Assembly (NCBI RefSeq): GCF_030864355.1
Contig: NC_083394.1
Span: 1,922,001-1,986,000 of the forward strand
DNA: 64,000 bases
From: Cutaneotrichosporon cavernicola
Lineage: Eukaryota; Basidiomycota; Tremellomycetes; Trichosporonales; Trichosporonaceae
Reading direction: 5' to 3'
Below are positions 1-11,571 of this stretch, in pieces (the first letter of the stretch is position 1; each line of letters begins with the position of its first letter). The position numbers were made by a program, and so were the translations under genes. The notes beneath the pieces were generated by a model. The model did no database searches. It was not told where the DNA came from and worked only from the letters and a program-made list of their open reading frames with translations.

Positions 1-1369
1 AGTGCCCTCCAGAACGCTGGGCATGATGAGCGTCTTGGGACGGAGCAGCTGATGCCGCGCCATGCGGTAAGCTTGGTTGTTGTACTTTGCGGGGCGGAGG
101 GGTCGTCCATACTCCTCAGCAGTGGGGATGTCATCGAATACCGGCCGGGTCGGCGAGCCTGCGTCGACCTCGCTGCCGGGCCCGTAAAATGAGCCCGGTG
201 GTCCGCTCGCGACGCTGTCCGGGCGGTCGAGGTATACGAGCGAGGGGCGGCGCGCGGGCCTCCCGCTGTCGCTGTGGCTGTCAATTTGTTCGAGATTGAG
301 GCTGAGTCGATGCAACCCGCCTGGTGTGAAGCGGGCCCCGAGCTCGGGAGGAGGGCCGGGCATCTCGAACGCGTTGGCAAGAATGTCCTGCTCGTCGATA
401 ACAAGGCCGCGCGAGGGCGCACGGCCCTCAGGTGAACGGGGGACTGGTGGACGAGATCCAACTGGTCTCCCAAAGCGCTCGCTCGTCGGTGAGTCCGGAA
501 GGCGGACCATGATGGGCGCAGCGGGTCGCCCATAGTCATCCTCAAGGTTTAGGTGGCCGAGGATAGATTGGCGTCTATTGTGCGAATCCGCACTGGGCCT
601 GCTTTGCACGCTTCCTGCTCCACGCACGGCGGCGTCCGCCTCAGCGCCGTACGCGTCGAGACTGTGCCGACCAGGCATCTCGTCCATGTATTCCTGTGTG
701 TTGTCGCTGATACTCTCAAGGTGAATGGAGCGTGGACGGTGAACAGGCATCGAGACCTCAGATATAGTCCGACCGTGACCAGCACGCGCGGACGCGCCGT
801 GCGCCTCGGCCGCAAAGGTGGCATCGCGCGGCGATCCTGGACCATACGAGGGGGATGCGTAGGCAGGTGAAGGTGGATAGTCGGGTGCTCCGGGAACGTT
901 TGCGAGTGGGGAGAGGGGGGAGAGGGGTTGGGACGGGGGGTGGGAGGGAGATAGAGGGTTAGCTGGCGACATGTGCTGCAGCTTCGCCTCCTCGCTAACC
1001 ATATGCTCCGGCAAGTCCCAATCATCTAGATCGATATTCACGTCGGGCGGAATGTCGGGTGGCATATCTCCCGAGTGTGCGCTGAACGTCGACCGGGCAG
1101 CACTGCCAGGCGGGAGAGGGAGTGCCGTGCCCTTTCCGGCGCCGACGCCGGCGAAGCCTTGTCCCCGCGTGACTAGGGGAGGGAGGGAGGGCGCGCGCCG
1201 CTGCTGCGTGAATTGCCTGAAAACAGCCGAGGTGCGGTGGTCGATATATTCCTTGTAGGGGTCGTCAATGTCGTTGTCGTATTCTTCCGTTAGAGGGGAG
1301 AGAGAGAAGAAACGTACCGATCAGAGCGGCGGCCAGCGCTAGGCGGCTGAAACTTGGGTGCTCGTTCAT
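1..1369 (-). CDS. Pro/Ser-rich protein of unknown function, partial (3' end outside window)
   Basis: Exons 1318-1369 and 1-1283; the second exon is open off the left edge, so about 445 N-terminal residues are visible and no stop is seen. The 34-bp intron (1284-1317) has a GTACGT donor and a CTAAC branch site. The start ATG gives MNEHPSFSRLALAAALI, then an acidic stretch (EYDNDIDDPYKEYIDHR). Most of the rest is low-complexity Pro, Ser, Gly and Arg, with recurrent GRP and PSP patches. Near the left edge the composition becomes more ordered and basic (YNNQAYRMARHQLLRPK), so a folded domain may begin there or beyond the window. No family recognised. The continuous frame over more than 1.2 kb and the clean intron argue that it is real. 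Confidence 0.7.
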
Positions 1370-1905
1370 TATGCCTGCCTTGCCACGGGTGAGGAAGGTC
1401 GTAAGGTCGTTTAGAATGCGGCGGCGCTGACGAGATGAGATAAGAGATGAAAGATGAAGATGAAAAGGAAGGGATAGTTTGAGAAGAAGAGTAAAGTAGT
1501 TGTTGCGTTGGAATCTCTCTGGGACCTCAATCGGCGCCGTCCAAAGTCCCACCCGCCGCACGCGTCCTCAACCCAGGCCAAAGGGTCATGAGCCATGCAT
1601 GAGCCACGAGCCACGAGCCATGAGCCAAAACATGTTGGAGCCCCACCCACAACCCGCCCCGTCGTGTTCTTTGTCATCATCCTCCAGCCGCACATGCGCA
1701 TATTGCATGCAAGCTCGCACGCCCAGTACGCCCACCCTGTCCAAACCCGCGCTGGTTCGCATTGTGCATCCCTACATCCTCCGTGAGCGAGAGAAAGGGG
1801 CAACCTAGGAATAGTCTACAACAGTTGAGCTCCTGCGCTCTGTAAAATGATGCCAACCGACGACCAGCGCAGCTGGATGCAGCAGCCTCTCTGGCACGGC
1901 GCAGC
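1370..1905. other. Intergenic: upstream region of the left-edge gene
   Basis: No supported gene in 536 bp. It holds the 5' side of the partial minus-strand gene and the 3' side of the kinase gene. A short GAGCCA-containing tandem array lies at about 1590-1627. ORFs here are short and overlap each other on both strands. Confidence 0.5.
1590..1627. repeat. Short tandem array of a 7-bp GAGCCAC/T unit
   Basis: GAGCCA recurs at 1590, 1601, 1608, 1615 and 1622, the last four spaced by 7 bp. It lies in the putative promoter of the left-edge gene. It could be a simple repeat or a cluster of factor sites; nothing distinguishes the two. Confidence 0.6.
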
Positions 1906-4637
1906 CTAATAGCCGTCGGTAAAATCGCGTGTTACGCTGGAAAACTCGTTGAAGGGATTCTTCTCTGGCTCGGCCAGCTCCATGGGCGTGAGCATGCCGG
2001 GCGTGCCCGCCACCGCGGTGACACTGCCAGCCTGGCCGAGGATAATGTCCGACTCGTCCAAGAAGTCGATGCTCTTCGAGTCGCGGATCGTCCGGAAGTT
2101 GACGGCGTCAATGCCGTTTGACTCTGCGGGAATGATAGGAGGCGTCATGTGGCGCAGCAGGCCCCATGAAATGGACGCGAACCACTTGTGCTGCTTGACC
2201 TCGGACGCGCCAGACTGTGAGCCGAGGCGCTTGTGCTCGTCCTTGATGAGGAGCTTGCGGATCGCAGACTTGCACAGGTTTGTGACCAGGCGGTCCTCAG
2301 GGAAAGGCACCTCGTTCTTTAGCACGTTGGAGAAGGTCGTGTTGCGGTTGGCGCCCTTGAACGGGGTGGTGGCGAACTGTGGGTTAGCAGGCGCAGCTGG
2401 TTTCAACTCACAATCATCTCGTACACGAGAATGCCTAACGTCCACCAGTCGACCGCCGACGTGTGGCCGCAGCCCTTTATCACCTCAGGCGCAATGTACT
2501 CTGCGTGTCAGCTGGTTCGAAAGTCTCGGAGCTCACCCTCTGTGCCGACAAACGAGTTTGTGCGGAAGTCGGCGATACAGCTACGTGTGTCGACGAGGAT
2601 GACGCCGTTGGCGCCCGTCTGGACGGCCGCGGCCGCACCGCCGGGCTCGCCCGAGGGCTTGGACAAGTCAAAGTCGGAAAGCATGATGTGGCCACTCTGG
2701 TGCAGGAGAATGTTCTCCGGCTTGAGGTCACGGTAGATGTAGCCATTGAGGTGAAGGTACTCTAGGGCGGCAATGACCTCGGCGGCGTAGAACTTGGCAT
2801 GTTCTTCCTGGAGGCACTTGCCCGGCCTGGTCTGGAGGGCGCGGAAGAACTCGCCCCCCATACAGTAGTCGAGGACGAAGAAGAGGTAATCGGACGATTG
2901 GAATGAGTGGAACAGAGTGACGATGAATGGGTGGTTGGACATTGTCAGGATCTCCTGCTCGGCGAGAGCTCTTTTAATCTTGTTGCGCTTGATCATCTCC
3001 TTCTTCGACAGAACCTTCATGGCGAACAACGAGCCGGTCTTCTTCTCGCGCACAAGGTAGACCTTGCCAACGTCGCCCTTGCCAAGGAGCTTGATCTTTT
3101 CAAACGATGATGCTGAGACTTCTGCCGCACGTGTCTTGATTGAGTTGGAGCTGTACGTCCTTCGGAAGCCAGCACGAGATGGGTCCTCAAAGTTGGCTGC
3201 CTGCTTCTTGAGTGTCATCACACTGGTCGAGTGCGCACGGGAGCCGCGTGTACCAGTTGCGGACAGGTTTCCGGGCTTGAGGAACAACGAGGAAGGCGTC
3301 GAACTCCTGGATGGTGTGGTCGGTCTTGACGACATTGATGACATCTTGGGCACGGCTGGGATAGGAGGTGAGACGGTCAGATCGACGGCAGTGTCGTTGC
3401 TAGAGTTGGCGGTGGCCGTCTTGGAGGGCAAAGGGGGCACCTCGGGCACATCCGCAGCAGACCCCTTGTGGAAGAGCGCTTTAGCATTTGGAGCCGACAC
3501 GACACGGCGGATGAACCGACTCGCCACCGATGACGCCGATGACTTGTCCGTATTGCCACTACGATGGTTGTGATGGTCCTCGTGTCGTTGTCCCGAGGGT
3601 TCGCGCTTCGACTTGCGCGGGGTGCGCGGCGACGTGGCCGTGGCAGTGGACTGACGCCTGTCCTTGGCGTTGGCGTTGATGGTCAGCCCCGCGGGCTTCT
3701 TCGAAAGCGCCTTGTATTTGTCCGACTTGCTGCCTACCGACGTGTCGGTACCAAAGCCAGTCGCGATGCTGACGCTGCTGTTGGTCGCGGGGGTGGAGAA
3801 GAAGCGTCCCTTGAGGCTGCTCATGACCTGGGGACGGGCGGTGTTGCCGCCGCCGTTGGAGCTGTGGAGTGATGTGGTAGAAGAAGTGGTCACAAGCGCA
3901 GAGGGTAAACCTGGGGACGAGCCGGGAACAGGGGCTCGTGACCTGGATGACGATGACGATCGCTCCGTTAAGGAACACGAGTACGCATTCGACGTGGGCC
4001 GCTGCTCGCCCGACGACGTTGGCGCCAGAGGATGGTGTGGAGCTGGCAACGCCCACGGTTCAGCGGGGTACGCCGACGGCGGGAATGGGGACGTGCCAGG
4101 GCTACTTGTACTGCCTACACGGACGTAGCTCGAGTCCGAGTTGACCCCACGTGTTGGGGGATGCGTTTCGTCGAGTTCTTCCGTGATGGCCGTGGACGAT
4201 GAGGCAGTGGTAGACAGCGGAGCTGCGGGCGTGGAGGTACCAGTTACTGTTGCAGTCGTGGGCGCGTTGGTTCTTGCCGAGGTCGATGACGGACCAAACT
4301 GAGCAAAGGCAGCCTCAAACTCGGACTCGAGGCCAAATGGCTGCTGCACCTCGAGCTCTGGGATCGACGGGGGCGTGACGTTGTCGTCTGACATTTGTTT
4401 GAGCTTGAACTTTTTGCCACCTTTGAAGACGTCCTTCCACGAACGGTTGGTGTGGGAGAGGGGTGGATGTGTTGGTGCCGGTGCTGGTGCTGTTGCTGGT
4501 GCTGGTGCTGGTGCTGATGCGGGTGGAGCTTGGTAGGTGCCAGGGCCAGTGCCAATACCGCTTTGAAAGGGCTGGGTGGCACTGTGTGTCATGCCGCCGT
4601 AATACTGCGGCGGATGAGATGCAATGTATGAGGACAT
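1906..4637 (-). CDS. FPK1: AGC-family Ser/Thr kinase of the Nrc2/Fpk1 (KIN82) type
   Basis: Exons 2537-4637, 2412-2500 and 1906-2376 (introns 36 and 35 bp) give 886 residues. The first 500 or so residues are low-complexity Pro/Ser/Thr. The kinase domain starts near residue 512: glycine loop GKGDVGKV, Lys of FAMKVL near 541, catalytic YRDLKPEN near 637, then DFDLS in place of DFG. The DFD form and an insert before the GTEEYIAPE motif are typical of the Nrc2/Fpk1 group, which resembles plant phototropin-type kinases. In yeast Fpk1/Fpk2 phosphorylate plasma-membrane lipid flippases, and Neurospora nrc-2 affects conidiation; a similar role is inferred. The C-terminal tail has [13 protein letters not shown], a hydrophobic-motif-like end. 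The first ATG is at 4637; the frame stays open upstream only with non-ATG codons, so an extra 5' exon is possible. Confidence 0.9.
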
Positions 4638-6164
4638 GCGATGGTCGATGGGGGCCACGTTCGGGTCGGTGATGGGAAGGAAAGACAAGTGATGACAGAT
4701 GACAGAGGGGAGTGTGGAGTTGTTACTCTGGGGAATGCCTACACTACAGAGGGCATGCGGTTGTGGAAGAGCTAATCGAGTTAAGATCGAGAACAGGTAG
4801 TAACAGGGCCGAGGCGGCGGCTTTTGTCGTCAAGAGAGTAGATGTGTAGAAGTTGATGGACAGATGTGGGAAGGAAGGTGGAATCTGGATTTGGTGGAGC
4901 GCGGCTAGGGCGGTGTGAGCGCGTCTATTGTGGGCGTCGCAAGTGGGTGTTGAGTGACGTGAGATTGGATCGTAAGAGTATTGATGACGACTGAGGAGGG
5001 AGTGTGTGAGGAGTAATGGAGAGGGAGGGGAGAGGGGAGACGAGGCGAGGGGAGGCGATGGAATGACAACCAGACAAATGGTAAGAGCAGTGAGCAAGGG
5101 AAGAGTGATAGTGATCAACCATTAGCGATGCTCATTGGGGGAATGGGTCACACCGCCCCCTACAGTAGCACTTTCTCCTCTGAGGCCGGGCCACGCGCTT
5201 CCACCCCCCCCCCCCCCCATCCCCCTACGCTAAAGCCAAGTTTGCCCAAGTTTAACCCTCATTATCACCAGTTCATTAGTAATCCTCTAAACCAGGGCAG
5301 CTTCTTTGGTCCTCCTACATGCCAGCTCCTTCCTTGCTAAGCAAAACATCAGTCACGCATTATTGCATCCAACTTCTGTCACTCTCGGGATCATAAAACG
5401 GTCTGCGAGCTGCGAGCATGCCGCTCAGGATGCGACGAGGACATGTACTTGGACAGCGCTCATGTAATCGAATGAACACTGAACCATTAGCCATGAGCAA
5501 TAATGTACATGTGGCGTCGACCCTGGTATACATTCCCACCGAGTTTTCATTAATCCAGACCCACTTGGCTGGCACGTTGGCACGCATTGGCACTTGGGAA
5601 TCCCGCCACATTTTCTAGTCCTGGCAGCAGGCACTAGGGGTTGTGTGCACAAGGTTATCCCGTGATGCCCAACACCCAGAACGCGTTGTGACCCCTATTT
5701 TTATAGGTCCTCTTCAGTACCCGATACCCGAAAGGCACCTTGCCGGCTCCAAAAGCAACGAGGCCGGCAACGAGGCGCGCGTTTCAGCTTCATCAGCTCG
5801 ACGCGCTCGAGCTAAAGTGGACTGAAGGACTGGAGGATTGAAGGATTGGAGCGCCTAGATTGCTGTTCCCGCGTCCCGTACCCGCATCCTTCCGCTAGCT
5901 GCTGATCTGGTCAGCCGCTGATCATCCAACGTCCAACTATAGGTGGCGTCTGTCAACTTTGGTCGCAGCACTTTTTCAGGAGCATGCCGGCATTTCAACA
6001 TTTCAACTCGTCTTGTACACGTTGGCACCTGTACATGCTGTACACCTGTCCGGCACGAGTTGAGACCCGAGTGACACGCGTGCCAACGATCTGTATGCAC
6101 CACGCCTAGTTGCACACCTCAGGTCATGTTACATGAATGTCTAATGTATCAAGGGCGGTCCATA
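4638..6164. other. Intergenic: kinase 5' region and glutaredoxin 3' region
   Basis: No supported gene in 1.5 kb. The part next to the kinase is purine-rich on the plus strand, so pyrimidine-rich on the sense strand, which fits a fungal 5' leader. A run of 15 C lies at 5204-5218. The short ORFs show no recognisable domain or splice pattern. Confidence 0.5.
5204..5218. repeat. Poly-C run (15 C)
   Basis: Homopolymer of 15 C on the plus strand upstream of the kinase gene. It may be prone to length variation or sequencing error. Confidence 0.9.
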
Positions 6165-7147
6165 CTAGTGGCCGCGGGTCCAGTCATGGAACTCTGGCTC
6201 CGAGATGCTGAGGCGGCGTTGCAACCCGCCCTCCGAGTGGAGTAACTGTGTCTCGTCTGCGCCACCAATGCTCACAAAGTGGATCATGACGTTGGGCACC
6301 GTCCTCCGTCCAGTGAGGCTGAGGAGCAGGTCCTGGATGAGACTCATGTCGTCTATCATCAGCGCCTTCGTTAAACGACTTACCCCGCTGGTCGAGTTCG
6401 ATGATGTACGGGTCCGGGTGAATTGGATACTCGTCGAGGATATCCTTTGCCCGCTTCGAGAACGGGCAGAAAGTCTGTATCAGCACCATCTAAAGGTAAA
6501 CATACCTTGGAAAAGACGGTGACCCGCTGCGAGAGGTTTGCTTCTCCCAACCACTCGCCGAGGAAGACATGTTCGTCCGTGCCCTCTACGTCGGCGAGCA
6601 TGCTCTCCCACTCGGTCTGGGGCATTTTCGCAATCGTCCCAGCTGACGGGATACGGTAGTCGTCTGGGAAGATTCCTCCGCGCGTAATCCACCATACCAG
6701 CGCACGGACTTTATCGCGTCGGCCCTCGGCGCCCTTCTCCTCCTCCTGGCGGGCTGCTTCCTCGTCCGCCTCGATTTCTGCGGGCGTGCGCTCCTTGGCA
6801 TCCCCGAGGCGCTGGACGAACAGGTCGTCCTTCGCCATCACGTCCTCCTCTGCTGCTGGTGCTGCCTCGCGCTCAAAACCGTCGACGGATCCTGGCTTAC
6901 CCACACGGTCTTGCGTGCCGTCGTGGGCGAGAGTGGGAGACTTGCCTGAGGAGGATCGGAACGACATGGCGACCAGGAAGAAGATGGCGACGCATAGCAG
7001 GAGTGGCCAGCGTCGCTTCATCCGCGCCGGGACGGAGAGGGGGCGTGCCCCACGCCTCGAGGATGAAGGAAGGGGAAGCGCTGCCTTCTCGTTCCAGCTT
7101 GCGCTGTGGGCACGTCGGGGCGACACGTTACCGGTGTGGCTGAGCAT
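6165..7147 (-). CDS. Membrane-anchored monothiol glutaredoxin (Grx6/7-like)
   Basis: Exons 6506-7147, 6384-6474 and 6165-6352, with two 31-bp introns, give 306 residues. A basic N-terminus is followed by one hydrophobic anchor (WPLLLCVAIFFLVAMSF, about residues 45-62), then a charged stem, then a C-terminal glutaredoxin fold. The active site is TFCPFSKRAK, with a single Cys and Ser in place of the second Cys. The cis-Pro motif TVPN and the glutathione-site pattern SIGGADE follow. Yeast Grx6 and Grx7 have this layout (N-terminal signal anchor, monothiol CxxS, lumen-facing in ER/Golgi), so a secretory-pathway thiol oxidoreductase is inferred. The frame continues upstream of 7147 only with GTG, so the ATG at 7147 is chosen. 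The acceptor of intron 2 was picked because only it restores the conserved TVPN frame. Confidence 0.88.
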
Positions 7148-8412
7148 GGGAGGAAGAATGAGTGGGGAGGGTAGGGGTGGTGAGATGGGAGGGTTTAGCA
7201 CAAGTACGAGTCGCGGAGGAGACGGAACGTCTGCGGGTTTGTTGACGACCGTGCAAAGGCAAGATCAAGCCTGTTCCGAAACGGCGAGAAGAAAGCGGGG
7301 GCGGAACAGTCCAAGTTGTGTTGAGGAGCGGGCCAGAGTAATGGCAACTGACTAGTTGAATAATCGAGCCACGATGATGAAGAGGAGGTGAAGCAAAGGA
7401 TGAGACAACTAATGAGCAAGGGCTTGTGTTTGAGCCCCTGATAACGGATTCCGCTCCCTCAAAGACTTCCCGTTGACATTCTTTCATCACCTTGTCGCCC
7501 CTTTCGCCCTGTTTCGTCGCGTCGCGTCCACAACCGTCACAACACTACTTGGACAGCGACCTGATCAAATCCAAGACTGGTAAATGCAGAGATGAACTGG
7601 CAGCTGATGAGAGCGAGGTGGCAAGTCATTACCGAATTACAGGGTGACCGTTAGTGTAAAGTGCAGGGCTATAGCGATAGCGTAGGTGGCGCTAGTCCGC
7701 CCTTAACAAGCTAGATTGAATTGCAGCAGCGAGTATCCCTGCGTTGCCACCTCCTGAAACTCTTCAGTACAATACATACCAATCAGCAGCGGCGTGGTAG
7801 GCGGGGTGGTTGGGTGGGTGGGTGGTGTTTCGGTTGGTGATTGTGCGTTAGTGGTGATTAGCGACCCACCAACGCCTTTAGCTCAGGTTGCACGTCTATT
7901 CAGCCCCGACACTTGCTGCCGGCATGTTTTCCAATCCGACTGAATTGTCTTGTACTGCATCTACCAGAGTTATTGGCTGGTCTAGTGCAGGGGTCCTGGA
8001 GATCGAAAGCCTGTTCAAAGATTGTGAATCGAGATATGGAGATAAGGTTGTTCTGTATCAAGTTTAAGGGACATAGCAGTCGATCGTTTACTGCCACGCT
8101 GCCGCAGAGCACCAAGTAGTAGTCACCTCGGTAACAATGCCCTTGCTTCTTGCGAGTCATCCAAGGCAATGGGAACGAGGCAAGAGTCACCCCAGAGCTC
8201 GATAGATCTCCCAGATCTTGTCGCGTTCCATCGCGCGTCGCGCGAGTTTTCGGATCGAAACTTATCTTGGAGCTTGCCAGTGATCCGGAAGAAGCCGCAG
8301 ACATCGGCATCAAGACGGGTCTGTAATCAGCAGCTCTTTGTACCACCAACTGCCCACCCAGACAGGCATCAACATCCCGCTATTCACATACACACATGTA
8401 CACTCTACAAGC
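7148..8412. other. Intergenic: glutaredoxin 5' region and RING-like gene 3' region
   Basis: No supported gene in about 1.27 kb. A 149-codon minus-strand ORF at 7900-8349 has no domain, no codon bias like its neighbours and no flanking splice signals. A GGTGGG-rich patch lies near 7800-7835. I see no RNA gene. Confidence 0.45.
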
Positions 8413-9980
8413 CTACACGTACAACTGCACCCCGCCAAGTCCTTCCTTTGGCGTCCAACCTTCACCCTCGCTTACACTCACATGCACCCGCCCACATCCC
8501 TTGACGGGGCACACCCACTCGTGATCACTCTTGCGCATGGGTGTTGAGCGCGTGAACCGCCCCGACCGACGGCGTTTTGGGGCTGGCGCGTCCAGCGGAG
8601 GCGAATCGTCCGAAGGCTCCGAACACTGCTTGTAGCAGCGCTGGTCGAGCAGGTGTCCGCAGCGCAGCGACCACACTCGATCTTCCGGGGACCGGTTCGC
8701 GTTACCAACCCGCAGCGGCTCGGGGCACGCACAGCAGGCAAGATACACCTGCCCTCTCGGTTTGCGTTTGTCAGGCACTATGCGGCCTCTCTCGTCGAGC
8801 TCGACGACGACACTGCGCTTCTCCTTCTCCTCAATATCCTTGGCGAGGTCTTCGACATCCCACGTGAACGTGAAACCATCGGTGGCTGTCGGCGGTGTCT
8901 CGGCCTTGACGTTATCGAGAATCTCCCGCGCGTCCAGACGGCCAGCTGGGCCCACCCCGCCGATCCCAAGGTGAAACGCTCCGTTGAGCAAGTTTCGCAG
9001 AAGCGCCGGATGACCGCGGATGGGGCCAACCAACCGCTCAAGTCCAGGAGGGAGAGGCGGGGTGTCCTCCCCGGTTTCGGGGTCTAGGCCCTCGCGGACG
9101 CGCACGTTTCCGTTGCGATCGAGATAGCGAACCTCTGGTGCACGGTCCGGGCGGAAGTGATATTGCGCATTGCCATGGCGGAGAGCTGCTCCACCCATAC
9201 GGTTGTTGCCGCGCGGCTCGGCGGGTCCAGCCTCGGGCTGTGGAGAGCGGAGGTGGTGGTTGAGGCGATCAGTGGCGTTCTCAAGCAATCGCCTGTTCTC
9301 TTCTTGCTGTCTCCTGGCGCGACGCTCGAACCGCACCGCACGATCTAGTGATCGGTCCAATGCTACTGCAGTTAGAAATTGCTGCCCGTCAAGGTTGCCG
9401 CTGGCTTACCATCCATGTTGTTCCGGAACGCGTTGGGGGACAAGACTCGGACATGGCGTGGACCTCTAGCAGCCGGCTCTCCTGGGACGGGGTCGTTCTC
9501 ATCACTGCTGTCGTCCAGGGCGATTGCGGTGTCGGCGCTGGCACCAGGTGCGTCCAAGTCGTCCTCGTCAATTAATGGACGTCGACGTGCCCTAGTCGGC
9601 CAGGCTGCGGGTCCGGGTTCAGCTTGCTCTGGTGGTCCACCGCGCGGAATGGGCGGGGCGTCCGGTATCCTCATCCTTGGTGCTGGTCCTCCTACTGGTC
9701 GGAAGTTGTCGGGCAGCTCGAAAAAGCGGCGTCGCGCAGCGCGTAGATGATCTGCTTCATTTTCGCGACGGTAGGGTTCGAGGGAAGGGGAGCGGGAGGG
9801 GTCGTTAGTGGCTGGTGCCGAACCCATGTGGGCTGGTGCCGAGCCCATGAACTCCCAGTCGTCCAAGTCGGCCGAGTCGTCCGAGTCGGACGACTCGTGC
9901 AAGAGTGCTTCCAAGTACCCGTCCGCACCTTGGTCCAAGTCTTCCATTTCCAGTCGGTCGTAGTGGCGAAGGGGAGGCAT
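8413..9980 (-). CDS. RING-like zinc-finger protein, putative E3 ubiquitin ligase
   Basis: Exons 9410-9980 and 8413-9365, with a 44-bp intron carrying CTAAC before CAG, give 507 residues. The N-terminal 200 residues are acidic and rich in Ser/Asp then Pro/Arg. A coiled, Arg/Glu-rich stretch follows the splice point. The C-terminal quarter has an ordered Cys/His pattern: CCACPEP, then LRCGHLLDQRCYKQC, then WVCPVKGCGRVH. The C-x2-C ... C-G-H ... C-x3-C ... C-x4-C spacing is RING-like, with an insertion between the first and second metal pairs and before the last. Ubiquitin ligase activity is inferred from this pattern only. A nuclear-type KRRR patch lies between the metal-ligand groups. No named orthologue recognised. 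Confidence 0.75.
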
Positions 9981-10618
9981 GATGGATGGATCAAGGTGGG
10001 ATGGAGGAAGGATAAGGGGAAAGGCACAGTAGTGTGCGTCAGCAGCGACCAGTCGCTACCGCAAGGGGGGCAAGGAAGATGTTGCCTGTGGATGAATGAC
10101 TGCCCAAGAGGGCTATGCGATTATTGTACTTGATGTGACTGAGTGAAGACAATGAGAGAAGAATGAAGAATGAGGAAAGGGGGTTCGACTGATCAAGTGG
10201 ATGGTTTTGTTAAAGCCTTCGAAGGTTACGAGTGAATGGTGGCTACTTGTGGGTGGGTGGCGAGTCGAGGTACGGAATGCGGACCCAAAATGCTCTGCAC
10301 AATCAGAGCCTGCATTCAGCTGTCTGTAATTGAAATTGAACAGCGGCTACTAGACTATCAACTACAACTAAATATATAGGAATCGCCAGTTGGTTTCCGA
10401 TGTCTGGATGAATCCGCTCACGATCGACCCTAGACTCGGCCCAGCCAAGGCACACAGGCGGTCGAGCACGCCTATCTGTCTCTGTCAGTTGTCATGACGC
10501 GTAACCTGGAAGCGACTGGTACCAGATTAAGCTGCTCGGTTGGGAGGTTGCCCAAAGCTAGTCAAGTTAGTTCAACACTTCAAAACAACGAGTCAACAAC
10601 AATACAAATATGAGAAGA
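9981..10618. other. Intergenic: RING-like gene promoter side
   Basis: No supported gene in about 640 bp between two minus-strand genes. The part just above 9980 is purine-rich on the plus strand, consistent with a pyrimidine-rich 5' leader of the RING-like gene. Confidence 0.5.
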
Positions 10619-11162
10619 CTAAAAGTACAGCACCCGCGCGCAGAAATGACACTCGATGGGACCGTTCACGATCCGCTGGATCTGGATGCATTCGGCTAAC
10701 GTTAGCTGACCAGCGGCAGGGGGGAAAAGTAGACGTACAGCCCACATTGGTGCCGGTTGGAGAGCCTTTGCATGCTAGGGGCCGGGACCGGATGGGGGAG
10801 TGGGCGTGTGGGTGGGTGGGGCGGGTGGGGACCTTGACAAGGGGGGAGTCGGACGAGTTAGGGGAGGGGTACGCAGCTGGCTGAGTGGGCAGGTGCGCGG
10901 AGGGGAAAGCAGAGGGAGGGTACGCGGAGACGTAGGGATGCGAGCCAGAAGGAGGACTCGGTATCAGCCGAATGGAAGAGAGGTGGGTTGGAGACGGATG
11001 GGTCGCCTTGCGCCTGCCCTTTGACAACTTGCCCTTGGACAACTGCTTGGCCACTATGGGAGGGAAGCGGGGACGGTCGTAAAGCCGCAAAGGGATGGAT
11101 GGGATCGAGCTTGACGACGGGGTCGACGAGCTGGAGGACGACGAAGTCGGAGGCTGGTCCAT
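10619..11162 (-). CDS. Small Ser/Pro-rich protein with a Cys-containing C-terminus, unknown function
   Basis: Exons 10739-11162 and 10619-10695 give 166 residues. The 43-bp intron has a good GTACGT donor and a GCTAACGTTAG 3' end. Without splicing the frame runs on to a different end, so the splice decides the C-terminus. Residues 1-140 are Ser/Pro/His-rich with a poly-Ser start and a basic KGKLSKGRRK patch. The spliced tail SECIQIQRIVNGPIECHFC is ordered and has three Cys and one His, which could bind metal. No family recognised. The gene model rests on the splice signals and the non-repetitive tail. Confidence 0.55.
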
Positions 11163-11571
11163 GGTTTTGATTATGGGTTATGGGTATGACTGTGACTGTG
11201 GATGACTCTTTGTATGTGTGTGTGTGTGTCGTCGTGTTATATGTCTTGCATGCTGACGGCTTGTTGTATGCTGCATGCTTTTCACATGCTTCTCACTTGC
11301 ATTCATTGTCAACACCGGCCTCAGACGCCGCGCCACTGTCTTTGTTCCCTTTCCCATCCCCATTAGTAAGAAGCCACGCGCCGAGCCAAGGCACCCCAAT
11401 TGTGGTCCAGTCCGAGTGAGCCGGTATCAGACATCTGGTCAGACATTCAATGCAGATGTATATTGCCACTACAGGGACGATGAGAGATGAGGACAATGAC
11501 GACGATGAGAGAGAGTATATGTTATAACGAGGGTCATGCTAGGGGGGAGGCACTGTTCATGGTTCGGTCCA
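11163..11571. other. Intergenic: 3' region of the GPI-type protein gene
   Basis: No supported gene in about 410 bp. Contains a short TG microsatellite at 11215-11229. Overlapping ORFs on both strands here have no coding signal beyond length. Confidence 0.5.
11215..11229. repeat. (TG)n microsatellite
   Basis: About 7.5 uninterrupted TG units just upstream of the small Ser/Pro-rich gene. Confidence 0.85.

Noticed and set aside
4744..5118. 124-codon minus-strand ORF upstream of the kinase
   Set aside because: Leu/Pro/Ser-rich pyrimidine tract reading, most likely 5' leader.
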